From positions 1-32,968 of the IMG/VR virus record IMGVR_UViG_3300048026_000308: DNA of 32,968 nucleotides; one strand, given 5' to 3'. The notes under the pieces were generated by a model. That model did not search any database, was not told the origin of the DNA, and saw only the letters and a list, made by a program, of their open reading frames with translations. This stretch comes from a virus. Every line of letters begins with the position of its first letter. The first letter of the stretch is position 1. This document shows, piece after piece, positions 1 to 9,141 of this stretch. The translations under genes were made by a program, and so were the position numbers.

Positions 1-1
1 C

Positions 2-790
2 AAACAACAAACTATAAGAGCATGTCCTGCAATGGATGATTGGTTAAAGATGGGTTGGTACTTATGTGCAAATAGAGATATGGAAGTCATACAAGGAATT
101 TCTCATAAAGATGAGGAAGGTATTGGTTGGGCATCTGTTAGAGACTTGGATGCAAGAAACTGGTTAAAGGGTACATCCTCTTCTTCTCATCCACACACTC
201 AACTTATGGATGGGTTTGCATATATGGACAAGTCAGAAAACCCTCCAGTTAAAGATGCATTTAAAATGAGAAACCCATGGTGTATCACAACACCCGAAGG
301 ATACTCTACATTTTACTTAGACCCATTTCTACATCAGAATAAATACTTTTCTACATGGCAGGGTATAATTGACACCGACAAGTTTAACAATGGTGTAGAT
401 AATGCACAAATTATTTTTTACCCAAAGGTTGACCACAATTTTACTATTCTTAAAGGAACACCTCTTTGTCAGATAATTCCCTTTAAGAGAGAAGAATGGG
501 TTGGGACATATGCACTTAAGACTACAAAATCTGAAATGTTAAGTTCATCTCGTCTAACAACAGAAAGGGAAACGATAGGAATGCCAGAAGCATTCAGAAT
601 GTTGGGTGTTGAAGACAATAGAGATGTCTCTGCAAAAACTGTAGGGCCTTATAAGAAGATGAAATATTGGAATCCTAAACAAAGATACTTTAATGAAGAG
701 TCACCACCACCCGAGTGTCCATATCATGTAAGTGAAGACTCACCCGAAATACAGTTAGAGTTACCAATAGGAGATACAGATGGCAGTTAG
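2..790 (+). CDS. DUF6065-like phage protein, 5'-truncated by window edge
   Basis: The reading frame is open from base 2, so the true start lies upstream. The first ATG, at 32, is preceded in frame by residues reading RACPAMDDWLKMGWYL, which already look like conserved protein. The segment NPWCITTPEGYSTFYLDPF, followed by GIIDTDKF and GTPLCQIIPFKREEW, resembles what I remember of the DUF6065 family found in T4-like marine phages. Its function is unknown. The C-terminus is polar and proline/glutamate-rich. The gene overlaps the next one by 11 bases, suggesting cotranscription with the oxygenase. The family call is from memory of motif spacing; the function is not asserted. Confidence 0.7.
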   Translation, partial: KQQTIRACPAMDDWLKMGWYLCANRDMEVIQGISHKDEEGIGWASVRDLDARNWLKGTSSSSHPHTQLMDGFAYMDKSENPPVKDAFKMRNPWCITTPEGYSTFYLDPFLHQNKYFSTWQGIIDTDKFNNGVDNAQIIFYPKVDHNFTILKGTPLCQIIPFKREEWVGTYALKTTKSEMLSSSRLTTERETIGMPEAFRMLGVEDNRDVSAKTVGPYKKMKYWNPKQRYFNEESPPPECPYHVSEDSPEIQLELPIGDTDGS

Positions 791-1478
791 ATTAATGTTT
801 CCAACATATATTTTTCATAGAAATATGTTAAATGCTGGTGAGAATAGGGGTTTTGCAAAGGACTATTTACTATTACTACAAACAGAAATTGATAGCATGA
901 GAAGAAAAGACCCGAAAGGTAGACAGGTATCAAATCAATATACGGGATGGCAATCAAATGATGGATGTGAATCATCTCCTATATTTCAAAAACTAATGAA
1001 TGAAATCATTACAACCTTTAATGATGAGGTTTTACCTTTTAATGGATTGAACCCAAATACTGCTAAAGTGACTATAGGAAATTCTTGGGCAAATATTAAT
1101 GACAAAGGTGCATGGAATGTACCACATAGTCATGCTGGTTGTTGGTATAGTGGTGTTTTTTATATAAAGGCAGATGGTGATGAAGGAGACTTGATTATGT
1201 TTGATGGTAGTGAAAAGGTTCTTTCAGAGTTCCCTCAAAGTGCAAGAACTAATAATAATTTTCACTTTTCACCCACTAGTGGAGAGCTCGTTCTATTTCC
1301 AAGTGGTGCAACACATATGGTTGAACCAAATCAAACAGATAAAGAAAGGTATTCAATATCATTTAACATAAACATGACTTACACCGATAGTAATGCACAC
1401 CTTAGTAATATTGATAATTACAATCCAAATGAATTTGTCTTTGACTTAGACCAAAATGGAAACCCCATAATGAGTTAA
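780..1478 (+). CDS. Putative 2-oxoglutarate/Fe(II)-dependent oxygenase (TIGR02466-like)
   Basis: A 232-residue protein with the double-stranded beta-helix dioxygenase signature. The first metal pair is H116-S-H118 in VPHSHAGCWYSGVFYI, the distal histidine is H179 in FPSGATHMVEP, and R190 is placed to bind 2-oxoglutarate (KERYSISFNI). This HxH...H...R layout, ending in 'R-SISFN', fits the TIGR02466 putative oxygenase family common in T4-like marine phages. The substrate is unknown; such enzymes hydroxylate proteins or small molecules. It overlaps the upstream gene by 11 bases. It is one of three oxygenases in the window, each from a different subfamily. Confidence 0.8.
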   Translation: MAVRLMFPTYIFHRNMLNAGENRGFAKDYLLLLQTEIDSMRRKDPKGRQVSNQYTGWQSNDGCESSPIFQKLMNEIITTFNDEVLPFNGLNPNTAKVTIGNSWANINDKGAWNVPHSHAGCWYSGVFYIKADGDEGDLIMFDGSEKVLSEFPQSARTNNNFHFSPTSGELVLFPSGATHMVEPNQTDKERYSISFNINMTYTDSNAHLSNIDNYNPNEFVFDLDQNGNPIMS

Positions 1479-1495
1479 TTATCCTAAATAAGGGT

Positions 1496-1756
1496 ATGGA
1501 AATAGTAATAGACACTCACCTCTTATGGAATCTTATGATAACATTTGTGTTAGCACCTTTAGGATTCCTTATAAGAAATCTTTTATCTGAACAGAAGAGA
1601 ATAGACATACTTGTTAACAAGACTAGAGAAGAATTAGCAAAAGAATATGTTACCCGTGAAGAAGTAGAAATTGTGTCCGAAAGAATAATGGCAACTATGA
1701 CTAGAATAGATGAAAAAATAGATAGACTACAATCTAAAACATACTTCCAAGAATAG
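1496..1756 (+). CDS. Small membrane-anchored coiled-coil protein, unknown function
   Basis: An 86-residue protein. Residues about 9-28 (LLWNLMITFVLAPLGFLIRN) form one hydrophobic segment that could be a membrane anchor. The rest, about residues 32-82, is rich in E, K, R, I and L with heptad-like spacing, suggesting a coiled coil. The stretch EYVTREEVEIVSERI recalls small conserved proteins beside the neck genes of marine T4-like phages, but I cannot name the family. A CTAAATA element lies just upstream (CCTAAATAAGGGT before the ATG), a late-promoter variant. The role might be envelope-associated or virion assembly; this is inference. Confidence 0.6.
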   Translation: MEIVIDTHLLWNLMITFVLAPLGFLIRNLLSEQKRIDILVNKTREELAKEYVTREEVEIVSERIMATMTRIDEKIDRLQSKTYFQE

Positions 1757-1768
1757 ACTTAAAATTCG

Positions 1769-1776
1769 TATAAATA
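1769..1776 (+). promoter_or_regulatory. T4-type late promoter (TATAAATA)
   Basis: A perfect TATAAATA in the short gap between 1756 and the gp13 start at 1807. This is the -10-like element read by the gp55 sigma factor in T4-like phages, and gp55 is encoded in this window. It has no -35 element, as expected. Transcription would start roughly six bases downstream, leaving a normal leader of about 25 bases before gp13. Confidence 0.8.
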
Positions 1777-1806
1777 GTATTATAGATTTAATACTGGAAT
1801 ACAATT

Positions 1807-2622
1807 ATGTCAAAACCAAACTCGAAAGCAACATTTAAAGAGTACATCAAAAGAAAACTGGGTGCGCCAGTTTTAGAAATCAATGTGGATGATGACCAGT
1901 TTGATGACAGAATGGATGAGGCTCTGCAGTACTTTCGTGAATTTCATTACGAGGGTTCAATCAAGTGTTATCTAAAACACCAAATTACACAAGAAGAGAT
2001 TGACTCATTTAAGACAAATGAAACCCACAATGCAGCAACCAGTGGAACACAAGCAATTTCAAACCAAACATATGGTGAAGGACAAAACTATATAACACTA
2101 CCCGAACATGTGTTGAGTGTTATACAAATATTCCCTTTCTCAAGTGGAACAACCTCCAATATGTTTGATATCCAGTATCAATTGAGACTCAATGATTTGT
2201 GGGACTTAACATCAACAAGTGTCTTATACTATTCACAAGTTCAATCTCACCTATCTCTTTTGAATGATATACTAGTGGGACAGATACCGTTAAGATATAA
2301 CATGCATTCTAACAGACTTTACATTGACTATAATGCAAACAAATTAGTTGCAGGAGAGTATATTGTTATAGAGTGCTACAGAAAAATAGACCCCAATGAT
2401 ATGACTGATATCTTTGATGACATGTGGTTGAAGAAATATGCAACTGCACTTGTTAAATATCAATGGGGAGAAAACCTTTCTAAGTTTTCAGGAATTGCAT
2501 TGCCAGGCGGTGTAACACTTGATGGACAACAAATGAAAGATGAAGCAAAAGAAGAAATTTTAAGATTAGAAGAAGAGTCAAGACTGAACTATGAAATGCC
2601 AGTTCTTGATATGATGGGATAA
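1807..2622 (+). CDS. gp13: Neck protein gp13
   Basis: A 271-residue homologue of the T4 neck protein gp13 (309 residues in T4), which with gp14 seals the filled head and joins it to the tail. The N-terminal stretch FKEYIKRKLGAPVLEINVDDDQFDDRMDEALQYF has the typical opening of marine T4-like gp13, with the 'LG.PV.EINV...Q..DRIDEAL' pattern. The C-terminal part contains the conserved YRKIDPND and DDMWLKKYATALVKYQWGENL segments. It sits first in the late unit 13-14-15-16-17 behind a TATAAATA promoter, and the next gene starts three bases after its stop. Identity is supported by both sequence pattern and gene order. Confidence 0.92.
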   Translation: MSKPNSKATFKEYIKRKLGAPVLEINVDDDQFDDRMDEALQYFREFHYEGSIKCYLKHQITQEEIDSFKTNETHNAATSGTQAISNQTYGEGQNYITLPEHVLSVIQIFPFSSGTTSNMFDIQYQLRLNDLWDLTSTSVLYYSQVQSHLSLLNDILVGQIPLRYNMHSNRLYIDYNANKLVAGEYIVIECYRKIDPNDMTDIFDDMWLKKYATALVKYQWGENLSKFSGIALPGGVTLDGQQMKDEAKEEILRLEEESRLNYEMPVLDMMG

Positions 2623-2625
2623 ACC

Positions 2626-3480
2626 ATGCCAACAAATGTATTTTTTAACCATGCAGTAGGAACTGAACAACATCTTTACGAAGATTTAGTTGTTGAGTCT
2701 ATGCGCTTCTATGGTCACGAAACATTTTACCTTCCAAGAGAAGTTGTAGAAGAGGACACTATTCTAAATGAAGATGTGCAATCTACATTTGGTGATGCAT
2801 ATTCAGTAGAAATGTATTTAGAAAATACTGAAGGATTTGAGGGAGAGGGAGACCTATTCAGTAAGTTTGGTGTTCAAGTGAAAGACCAAGCAACCTTTGT
2901 AATTGCATTGAGAACATGGGAACGATTCATATCACTAGACTCTAATCTTGCAACATCCCTAAGACCTAACGAAGGAGACCTAATCTACTTCCCTCTTAGT
3001 GGTTCAATGTTTGAAATCAAATTCGTAGAACATGAGAATCCATTCTATCAAGTTGGAAAACTATTCGTGTTCAAAATGCAATGTGAACTCTTTGAATATA
3101 GTGGAGAAGATTTCGATACTGGAATGGGTACTATAGATGTTATTGAAAATCAGAATGCTTATGCATTAGACCTAACCATGAATAGTGGAACAGGTTCTTA
3201 CACTGTAAATGAACCAGTAACATTTAATGGTACTGTAGTTGGAGAAGTATCCGCATGGTCAGGTGCAACAGAGAAACTAAATCTTGTACATAACACTTCA
3301 ACACTTGCAGTTGGTGACACTATAGTAGGTTCTACTTCAGGAACATCTCGTACCATTAATGCAATTACAGATGTGATGACAATGGAGAATGACGGTCAAG
3401 CACAAAACAAAGACTTTGAAGACAAAGCAGATGGATACTTAGACTTCTCAGAGACAAACCCATTCGGTGAGGTTTCATAG
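2626..3480 (+). CDS. gp14: Neck protein gp14
   Basis: A 284-residue protein. The N-terminus reads MPTNVFFNHAVGTEQHLYED, followed by FYGHETFYLPRE, a pattern I recognise from gp14 of T4-like phages (256 residues in T4). The order between gp13 and gp15 agrees. gp14 works with gp13 at the head-tail junction. Residues about 185-245 form a beta-rich, Gly/Thr/Ser-rich tail (VVGEVSAWSGATEKLNL and VGDTIVGSTSGTSRTI). It resembles appended domains of marine myovirus structural proteins and is probably the reason the protein is longer than in T4. Its stop codon (TAG) overlaps the GTG start of gp15. Confidence 0.9.
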   Translation: MPTNVFFNHAVGTEQHLYEDLVVESMRFYGHETFYLPREVVEEDTILNEDVQSTFGDAYSVEMYLENTEGFEGEGDLFSKFGVQVKDQATFVIALRTWERFISLDSNLATSLRPNEGDLIYFPLSGSMFEIKFVEHENPFYQVGKLFVFKMQCELFEYSGEDFDTGMGTIDVIENQNAYALDLTMNSGTGSYTVNEPVTFNGTVVGEVSAWSGATEKLNLVHNTSTLAVGDTIVGSTSGTSRTINAITDVMTMENDGQAQNKDFEDKADGYLDFSETNPFGEVS

Positions 3481-4529
3481 TGTTCGGAACTCATTTTTAT
3501 CATGAAACAATTAAGAGAAGTGTATCAATCTTTGGAACACTATTCAATAACATATCTGTAGTAAAGAGAAAGGCAGACGGAACAGTTCTTTCTAAAAGTT
3601 TAGTTCCTATTGCATATGGCCCTAAAGCAAAATGGTTAGCACGACTAGACCAAGAACCCAATTTAAATGACGGTAATAGAAGTGCAATAAGTCTTCCAAG
3701 AATGGCATTCGAGATGAATTCATTTGAATATGATGCAACTAGACAACAAAACAAACTCATAAGAACACAAAAAAATCTACTAGAAACCACTGATACTGGA
3801 AAGAGAGGATTCCAATATGCTCCAGCACCTTACAATATAGGATTTACACTTAGTATTCTTGCAAAGCATGTTAACGATGCAATCCAAATCGTAGAACAAA
3901 TTGTTCCTTATTTTCAACCCGAGTATACTGTAACTATGAACATGATTGACTCAATGAGTGAAAAAAGAGATGTTCCTATAACACTTAATAGTGTATCTAT
4001 GGAAGACAGTTACGATGGTTCTTTTGAAGATAATAGAATAATAGAATACACTTTAGATTTTACAATGAAAGTGTACTTCTTCGGCCCTGTTTATACGGGA
4101 GAGGTTATTAAGAGTGTTATTGAAAGAGACTATGTCAATATAGATGCAGGTGGATTTACGACTTCACAAATAGATGAATCAGGTTTGGTTAAAGAAGTTA
4201 AACACTATGAACCTGCGTTCGGGGAGGTTGCAAATGCAGTGTCTAATGGTAATAATGTCACCTTCTCAACTGCAATAAATAGTAAGATAAGTGTAGGAGA
4301 TGAGGTGTTTGGAACGAATTTATCAACCAACCCAACGGTTTCTAATATTGGTTCAGATAAACTTACTGTTACATTAAGTTCTGCAATTACTATTGATGCA
4401 AACACTACACTTAAGTTTGTCGGTTCTGTAGACCCAAGTGATGCATTTGTTGTTGCAGAGACCGTAACTTTTTATGATGATGGTACTAATTCTACATTTG
4501 CAGAAGATAAAGTTACCGATGCGAGTTAA
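3480..4529 (+). CDS. gp15: Tail sheath stabilizer/completion protein gp15
   Basis: A 349-residue protein starting with GTG, which overlaps the gp14 stop (TAGTG). The opening FGTHFYHETIKRSVSIFGTLF and the segment QIVEQIVPYFQPEYTVTMN closely match T4 gp15 as I remember it (QIVEQILPYFQP there). The conserved RDVPITLNSVSMEDSYDG also fits. gp15 forms a hexameric cap on the finished tail and contacts the neck. T4 gp15 has 272 residues. The excess lies at the C-terminus, where residues about 248-325 form a beta-rich, Asn/Thr/Ser-rich domain (KISVGDEVFGTNLSTNPTVS). Confidence 0.92.
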   Translation: MFGTHFYHETIKRSVSIFGTLFNNISVVKRKADGTVLSKSLVPIAYGPKAKWLARLDQEPNLNDGNRSAISLPRMAFEMNSFEYDATRQQNKLIRTQKNLLETTDTGKRGFQYAPAPYNIGFTLSILAKHVNDAIQIVEQIVPYFQPEYTVTMNMIDSMSEKRDVPITLNSVSMEDSYDGSFEDNRIIEYTLDFTMKVYFFGPVYTGEVIKSVIERDYVNIDAGGFTTSQIDESGLVKEVKHYEPAFGEVANAVSNGNNVTFSTAINSKISVGDEVFGTNLSTNPTVSNIGSDKLTVTLSSAITIDANTTLKFVGSVDPSDAFVVAETVTFYDDGTNSTFAEDKVTDAS

Positions 4530-4532
4530 TAT

Positions 4533-4931
4533 ATGGCAAAAATTGAAGACCAATTAGACGATGTTCTAAACATTTCTAAAGAAATAAAAAAAGAAACCCA
4601 AGTAGTCAAAGTTCCACAAAGAGTAGAAAGTATGGAAAATGACTATAAGTATGGTCGTGAGACTCTCTATGGGCTCGTAGAAAGGGGTCAGGATGCAATC
4701 GATGGAATCTTAGACTTATGTAAAGAAACCGAACACCCACGTGCTTATGAGGTTGCAGGACAACTTATAAAGACAGTTGGGGATACTGCAGAGAAGTTAT
4801 TAGATTTGCAGAAAAAGATGAAAGATTTAAACAACGAGAATGAAGGGGTGAAGACTCAACACAACCATCTATATGTTGGTTCAACATCAGAGTTACAGAA
4901 GTTCCTAAAGAAAGAGAATAAAAAAGATTAA
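4533..4931 (+). CDS. gp16: Small terminase subunit gp16
   Basis: A 132-residue, mostly helical and charged protein directly before the large terminase, as in T4 (164 residues there). The central part, YKYGRETLYGLVERGQDAIDG with HPRAYEVAGQLIKTV, matches the conserved core of T4-like gp16, a ring-forming DNA-recognition and packaging regulator. The C-terminus is lysine-rich. The stop codon overlaps the gp17 start (TAATG), consistent with translational coupling. Confidence 0.92.
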   Translation: MAKIEDQLDDVLNISKEIKKETQVVKVPQRVESMENDYKYGRETLYGLVERGQDAIDGILDLCKETEHPRAYEVAGQLIKTVGDTAEKLLDLQKKMKDLNNENEGVKTQHNHLYVGSTSELQKFLKKENKKD

Positions 4932-6511
4932 TGGTTAAACCTACAAATGAGGGTTACTTAGGTAACAATCTCATCAAAAGAGCAGGTATTGAATCTCAAT
5001 ACACTGAAGAAGAGTTTAAAGAATACTTGAAGTGTTCTAAAGAACCCGTTCATTTTATAGAAAATTATTGTCAAATTATATCATTAGACGAGGGTCTTGT
5101 CAAATTTAAACTTCGTGGATATCAAGGAAATCTGATAGAACACTATGATAGAAATAGGTTCAATGTAGTTCTTGCATCACGTCAGAGTGGTAAGTCAATC
5201 ACATCATGTGCATATCTATTATGGTATCTACTATTTCACCCCGAAGTAACTGTCGCTGTACTTGCAAACAAAGGTGCAATTGCAAGGGAAATGATATCTC
5301 GTATTGTTACCATGTTAGAGAGTGTTCCATTCTTTTTACAGCCAGGCGTAAAGATTCTTAACAAAGGTAATATAGAATTTGCAAATGATTCTAAGGTCGT
5401 TGCAGCTGCAACATCTTCGAGTTCTATTCGTGGATTATCTATAAACCTCTTGTATCTTGATGAGTTTGCGTTCGTAGAAAATGCAGAAGAGTTCTATACA
5501 TCTACCTATCCTGTTGTTACCTCGGGTAAAAATTCAAAGGTTATTATCACATCTACTGCAAATGGTGTTGGTAATATGTTCTATAAGATATATGAGAGTG
5601 CAGTACAGGAACAATCTGAATACAAAAACTTTCTTATCAACTGGTTTGATGTGCCAGGCAGAGATGAAGAGTGGAAGAAACAGACCATTGCAAACACATC
5701 CGAAACTCAGTTCGAACAGGAGTATGGTAACTCATTCTTGGGAACTGGTAATACCCTCATAAACAGTAATGTTTTACTAGGACTAAGGAGTGTAGACCCT
5801 GATTGGAATAGAGATAATATAAATATATACGAAAGACCCAAAGAAGGGCATTCATATGTATGTACAGTTGATGTTTCTAAGGGTAGAGGAATAGATTATT
5901 CAACATTTAGTATTTTCGATGTGAGTAGTCAACCATTTAAACAAGTTGCAACATTTAGAGACAATATGCTCTCACCTATGTTACTTCCCGACATGATAAG
6001 TAAGTATGTAAAACCATACAACGAAGCATTAGTGATAGTAGAGAACAATGCAGAAGGTGGTACAGTTGCAACTCAATTACACTATGATATAGAATATCCT
6101 AATGTTTTTGTGCAAGGGATGACAAAACAAGAAGATATCGGTGTAACAATGAACAGAAAAATCAAAAGGATTGGTTGTTCAACACTAAAAGAATTATTAG
6201 AAGAAAATAGATTAGAATTAATTGACCGTGCAACTATAACTGAATTACTAACATTTGTTAACAAAGGTAATTCTTATGAAGCTGCAAAGGGATATCATGA
6301 TGACATGGTTATGAATTGTGTATTATTTGCATGGTTTGTAACAACAGAATTTTTCTATCATTTAACGGATTCACAAGTTAAAGACTTGTTGTATTCAGAA
6401 CAACAAAAAATGATTGAAGAAGACCTATTACCAGCAGGTGTTTTTGGTTCAACCCCTGCAGAAGAAGTATCATTTGTAGATAAAGAAGGAGATAGGTGGT
6501 TTCAATCGTAA
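4931..6511 (+). CDS. gp17: Large terminase subunit gp17 (packaging ATPase/nuclease)
   Basis: A 526-residue DNA-packaging motor (610 in T4). ATPase domain: Walker A ASRQSGKS at 82-89, Walker B LLYLDE at 173-178 with catalytic E178, and coupling motif TSTANG at 207-212. The nuclease domain is RNase H-like: D314 in CTVDVSKGRGIDYS, E371 in VIVENNAEG, and D457/D458 in YHDDMVMN. It pumps DNA into the prohead through the gp20 portal and cuts concatemers. All key residues are present and there is no intron. The start overlaps the gp16 stop. An AT-rich gap with the next late promoter follows. Confidence 0.97.
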   Translation: MVKPTNEGYLGNNLIKRAGIESQYTEEEFKEYLKCSKEPVHFIENYCQIISLDEGLVKFKLRGYQGNLIEHYDRNRFNVVLASRQSGKSITSCAYLLWYLLFHPEVTVAVLANKGAIAREMISRIVTMLESVPFFLQPGVKILNKGNIEFANDSKVVAAATSSSSIRGLSINLLYLDEFAFVENAEEFYTSTYPVVTSGKNSKVIITSTANGVGNMFYKIYESAVQEQSEYKNFLINWFDVPGRDEEWKKQTIANTSETQFEQEYGNSFLGTGNTLINSNVLLGLRSVDPDWNRDNINIYERPKEGHSYVCTVDVSKGRGIDYSTFSIFDVSSQPFKQVATFRDNMLSPMLLPDMISKYVKPYNEALVIVENNAEGGTVATQLHYDIEYPNVFVQGMTKQEDIGVTMNRKIKRIGCSTLKELLEENRLELIDRATITELLTFVNKGNSYEAAKGYHDDMVMNCVLFAWFVTTEFFYHLTDSQVKDLLYSEQQKMIEEDLLPAGVFGSTPAEEVSFVDKEGDRWFQS

Positions 6512-6541
6512 AAAATCATGTGTTGGTGGGTTTTTATTTGT

Positions 6542-6549
6542 TATAAATA
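6542..6549 (+). promoter_or_regulatory. T4-type late promoter before tail sheath
   Basis: A perfect TATAAATA in the 81-base gap between gp17 and gp18. The resulting leader of about 38 bases carries a good ribosome binding site (AGGAG) before the gp18 ATG at 6593. It would give the abundant sheath and tube proteins their own late transcript. Confidence 0.82.
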
Positions 6550-6592
6550 AAACAGTAAACAACACTTTTTACATTAACAGGAGTAAAAGAGT

Positions 6593-8581
6593 ATGACATT
6601 TCAAGTATCACCAGGCGTTCAAATCTCAGAAATAGATTTGACAAATGTTGTTCCAGCAGTATCCAGTACAACTGGTGCATTTGCAGGTTCATTTAATTGG
6701 GGCCCTGTTGATGAAGTTGTAACAGTTTCAGATGCAAAGGGTTTGGTAGACAATTTTTCTTCACCAGCAAATTCAGTTGCAGGAGCTGAAGACTTCTACA
6801 CAGCAGAATCCTTCCTTAAATATGGTTCTTCTTTAAGAATCGTTAGGGTAAACACAAACGGTCTTTTCAGTGCAAATGCAAGTGGAAATGCCTCTTCATT
6901 ACTAAAAAACAACGATGACTATGTAAACACTTATAAGAGTGGTGGACAAGCAGGAACTGCAGGACAGTGGATAGCAAGAAACCCAGGCTCACTAGGTAAC
7001 TCATTAAAAGTATCATCATGTGCTAGTGCAGACGCATACTACAACGATAACGTAACTACAGTAGACGGAAACGAAGGAACAGGACAAACTGTTATTTCCG
7101 TAGTAAGTGGTGCAGTATTCATCGTTGGAGATATAATCAGATTTGCAGGACACAACACAGAATATAAAATTACTGCAATCAATTCAAACGATTTAACAGT
7201 AGAAGCAGTAGGACAACCTGCTGGAACTGGTTTAACAGTTGATGTTGCAACTGGTGTTCAAGTATCAAGATATTGGGAACACTATGCATTATTCAGTAAA
7301 GCACCAGGCACATCTTCAGGTGCTACACTTGCAGGTGCAGGTGCAGACGAACTACACATTGTAGTTATTGACGAAGATGGTGCAATTTCAGGTGCATCAG
7401 GAACAGTTTTAGAATCATATGGTTTTGTATCACTTGCATCAGATGCTAAAGATGCACAAGGTGGTTCATTATACTATAAAGATGTAGTATCAAATAGTTC
7501 ATCATGGGTATATTGGAGTGGACATAACACTGCAACAGACCTAACAGTATCAGAAAGTAGAACACTTGCACAATCAGTAAGTAATGTATTTACTGGCCCA
7601 TCAACACCTTTCTCATCATCATTAAGTGGTGGTGCAGATGGTAGAATATCTACTGCAGGTGAGAAACATGGTGCATGGTCAACTCACTTCGGTGATGCAG
7701 AAACTATCGACTTCTCAATGTTATTAGTAGGTTCAACAAGAACTGATAACGGAAGTGGTGTTCAACAAGACATTCTTGCAGACTGGACAACATTAACAAA
7801 CCAAGCAATCCTTCTTTGTGAAACAAGAAAGGACTGTATGGCAATATGTTCACCAAGATATGCAGATGTCGTGGGTGTTTCATCAGAAGAAACACAATCA
7901 AGTAATGTAATCACAACTGCAAATACAGCAACATCAAGTTCTTATGCAGTTATCGATTCAACATGGGTATATCAATACGATAGATTCCATGACACATACA
8001 GATGGATTCCTGCAAACGGACACACTGCAGGTATTATGGCAAGGTCAGACCTATTAAGAGATGCATGGGTATCTCCTGCTGGGTTCTCAAGAGGTCAATA
8101 CTTAGGTATAACTAAACTTGCATTCAATCCAAAACAAGGTTCAAGAGACGATTTATATCGTGCAAGAGTTAACCCTGTAGTCACATTCCCAGGCCAAGGT
8201 ACATTGTTATATGGAGATAAGACTGCATTAACAACACCTAGTGCATTTGATAGAATTAATGTAAGAAGGTTATTCATAGTATTAGAGAAAGCAATTGCAA
8301 CTGCAGCTAAAGCTCAGTTGTTTGAATTTAACGATGCATTTACTCGTGCTCAATTTAGAGCTGCAGTAGAACCTTTCTTAAGAGATGTTAAAAACAGAAG
8401 AGGATTAGTAGATTATTCAGTTATTTGTGATGAAACAAACAATACAGACACTGTTATAGACAGAAATGAGTTTGTATGTTCAATCTTCGTAAAACCTGCA
8501 AAATCTATTAACTTCATAACTTTAAACTTTATTGCTGCTAGAAGTGGTGTTGAGTTTGAAGAAATATATAGTGCAGTTTAA
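6593..8581 (+). CDS. gp18: Tail sheath protein gp18
   Basis: A 662-residue contractile sheath subunit (659 in T4). The N-terminus SPGVQISEIDLTNVVPAVSSTTGAF, with GSFNWGPVD after it, is the classic sheath opening. The C-terminal segments AIATAAKAQLFEFNDAFTRA, PFLRDVKNRRGL and IDRNEFVCSIFVKPAKSINF are the conserved sheath core. The central protruding part is variable and includes a beta-rich insert at about residues 150-225 (TVISVVSGAVFIVGDIIRFA). It is transcribed from the late promoter 43 bases upstream and followed by the tube gene. Confidence 0.97.
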   Translation: MTFQVSPGVQISEIDLTNVVPAVSSTTGAFAGSFNWGPVDEVVTVSDAKGLVDNFSSPANSVAGAEDFYTAESFLKYGSSLRIVRVNTNGLFSANASGNASSLLKNNDDYVNTYKSGGQAGTAGQWIARNPGSLGNSLKVSSCASADAYYNDNVTTVDGNEGTGQTVISVVSGAVFIVGDIIRFAGHNTEYKITAINSNDLTVEAVGQPAGTGLTVDVATGVQVSRYWEHYALFSKAPGTSSGATLAGAGADELHIVVIDEDGAISGASGTVLESYGFVSLASDAKDAQGGSLYYKDVVSNSSSWVYWSGHNTATDLTVSESRTLAQSVSNVFTGPSTPFSSSLSGGADGRISTAGEKHGAWSTHFGDAETIDFSMLLVGSTRTDNGSGVQQDILADWTTLTNQAILLCETRKDCMAICSPRYADVVGVSSEETQSSNVITTANTATSSSYAVIDSTWVYQYDRFHDTYRWIPANGHTAGIMARSDLLRDAWVSPAGFSRGQYLGITKLAFNPKQGSRDDLYRARVNPVVTFPGQGTLLYGDKTALTTPSAFDRINVRRLFIVLEKAIATAAKAQLFEFNDAFTRAQFRAAVEPFLRDVKNRRGLVDYSVICDETNNTDTVIDRNEFVCSIFVKPAKSINFITLNFIAARSGVEFEEIYSAV

Positions 8582-8594
8582 GGAGAAATAAAAC

Positions 8595-9092
8595 ATGGCA
8601 ACAATAGACCAATTTAAAGCACAATTAATCGGAGGTGGCCCAAGAGCTAACAGATTTAGGGTGTTTGTTCCTAGAACAGGAAACAAGATAGAGTTTTTGT
8701 GTAAAGCAACAAGTATACCTGCTGCTACAATCACTCCAGTAGAAGTCCCGTTCAGAGGTCAAGTACTTAAACTTGCAGGTGATAGAACTTTTGAAGATTG
8801 GAGTATCACTGTTATAAACGATAATGAGTTCTCTGCAAGAACTGCTTTAGAAGCATGGCAAGAAGAAATCCAAGGATTTGGAACTTCTGATGGTGCAACT
8901 TCAACTGATTACTTAATTTCTCGTGCATTCGTAGAACAGTTAGGTAAAGATGATTCAGTCCTTGCGAGATATGAGTTCTTTAATATGTTCCCAAATTCAA
9001 TCGGTACAATCGATTTATCTTATGAAAACGGTGATGCTTTGGAAGAATTTGAAACAACATTCTCATATTCTCACTGGGAAAGAGTCGTTTAA
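8595..9092 (+). CDS. gp19: Tail tube protein gp19
   Basis: A 165-residue tube subunit (163 in T4). The features GPRANRFRVFVPRTGNKIEF, FLCKATSIPAATITPVEVPF, EDWSITVINDNEF and YENGDALEEFETTFSYSHWE follow the conserved gp19 pattern. It sits 13 bases after gp18 with AAGGAG as ribosome binding site. Hexamers stack into the rigid inner tube. Confidence 0.96.
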   Translation: MATIDQFKAQLIGGGPRANRFRVFVPRTGNKIEFLCKATSIPAATITPVEVPFRGQVLKLAGDRTFEDWSITVINDNEFSARTALEAWQEEIQGFGTSDGATSTDYLISRAFVEQLGKDDSVLARYEFFNMFPNSIGTIDLSYENGDALEEFETTFSYSHWERVV

Positions 9093-9110
9093 GTAGAATT
9101 AAAGTGAAAA

Positions 9111-9136
9111 TAACACTCACGAAGGTGTTATAAATA
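9111..9136 (+). promoter_or_regulatory. Hairpin fused to a late promoter before gp20
   Basis: TAACAC at 9111-9116 can pair perfectly with GTGTTA at 9125-9130. The last bases of the right arm merge into a TATAAATA late promoter at 9129-9136. The promoter ends only five bases before the gp20 ATG at 9142, so the predicted transcript start falls on or next to the start codon. I see no Shine-Dalgarno sequence there. Confidence 0.6.
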
Positions 9137-9141
9137 ATAGT

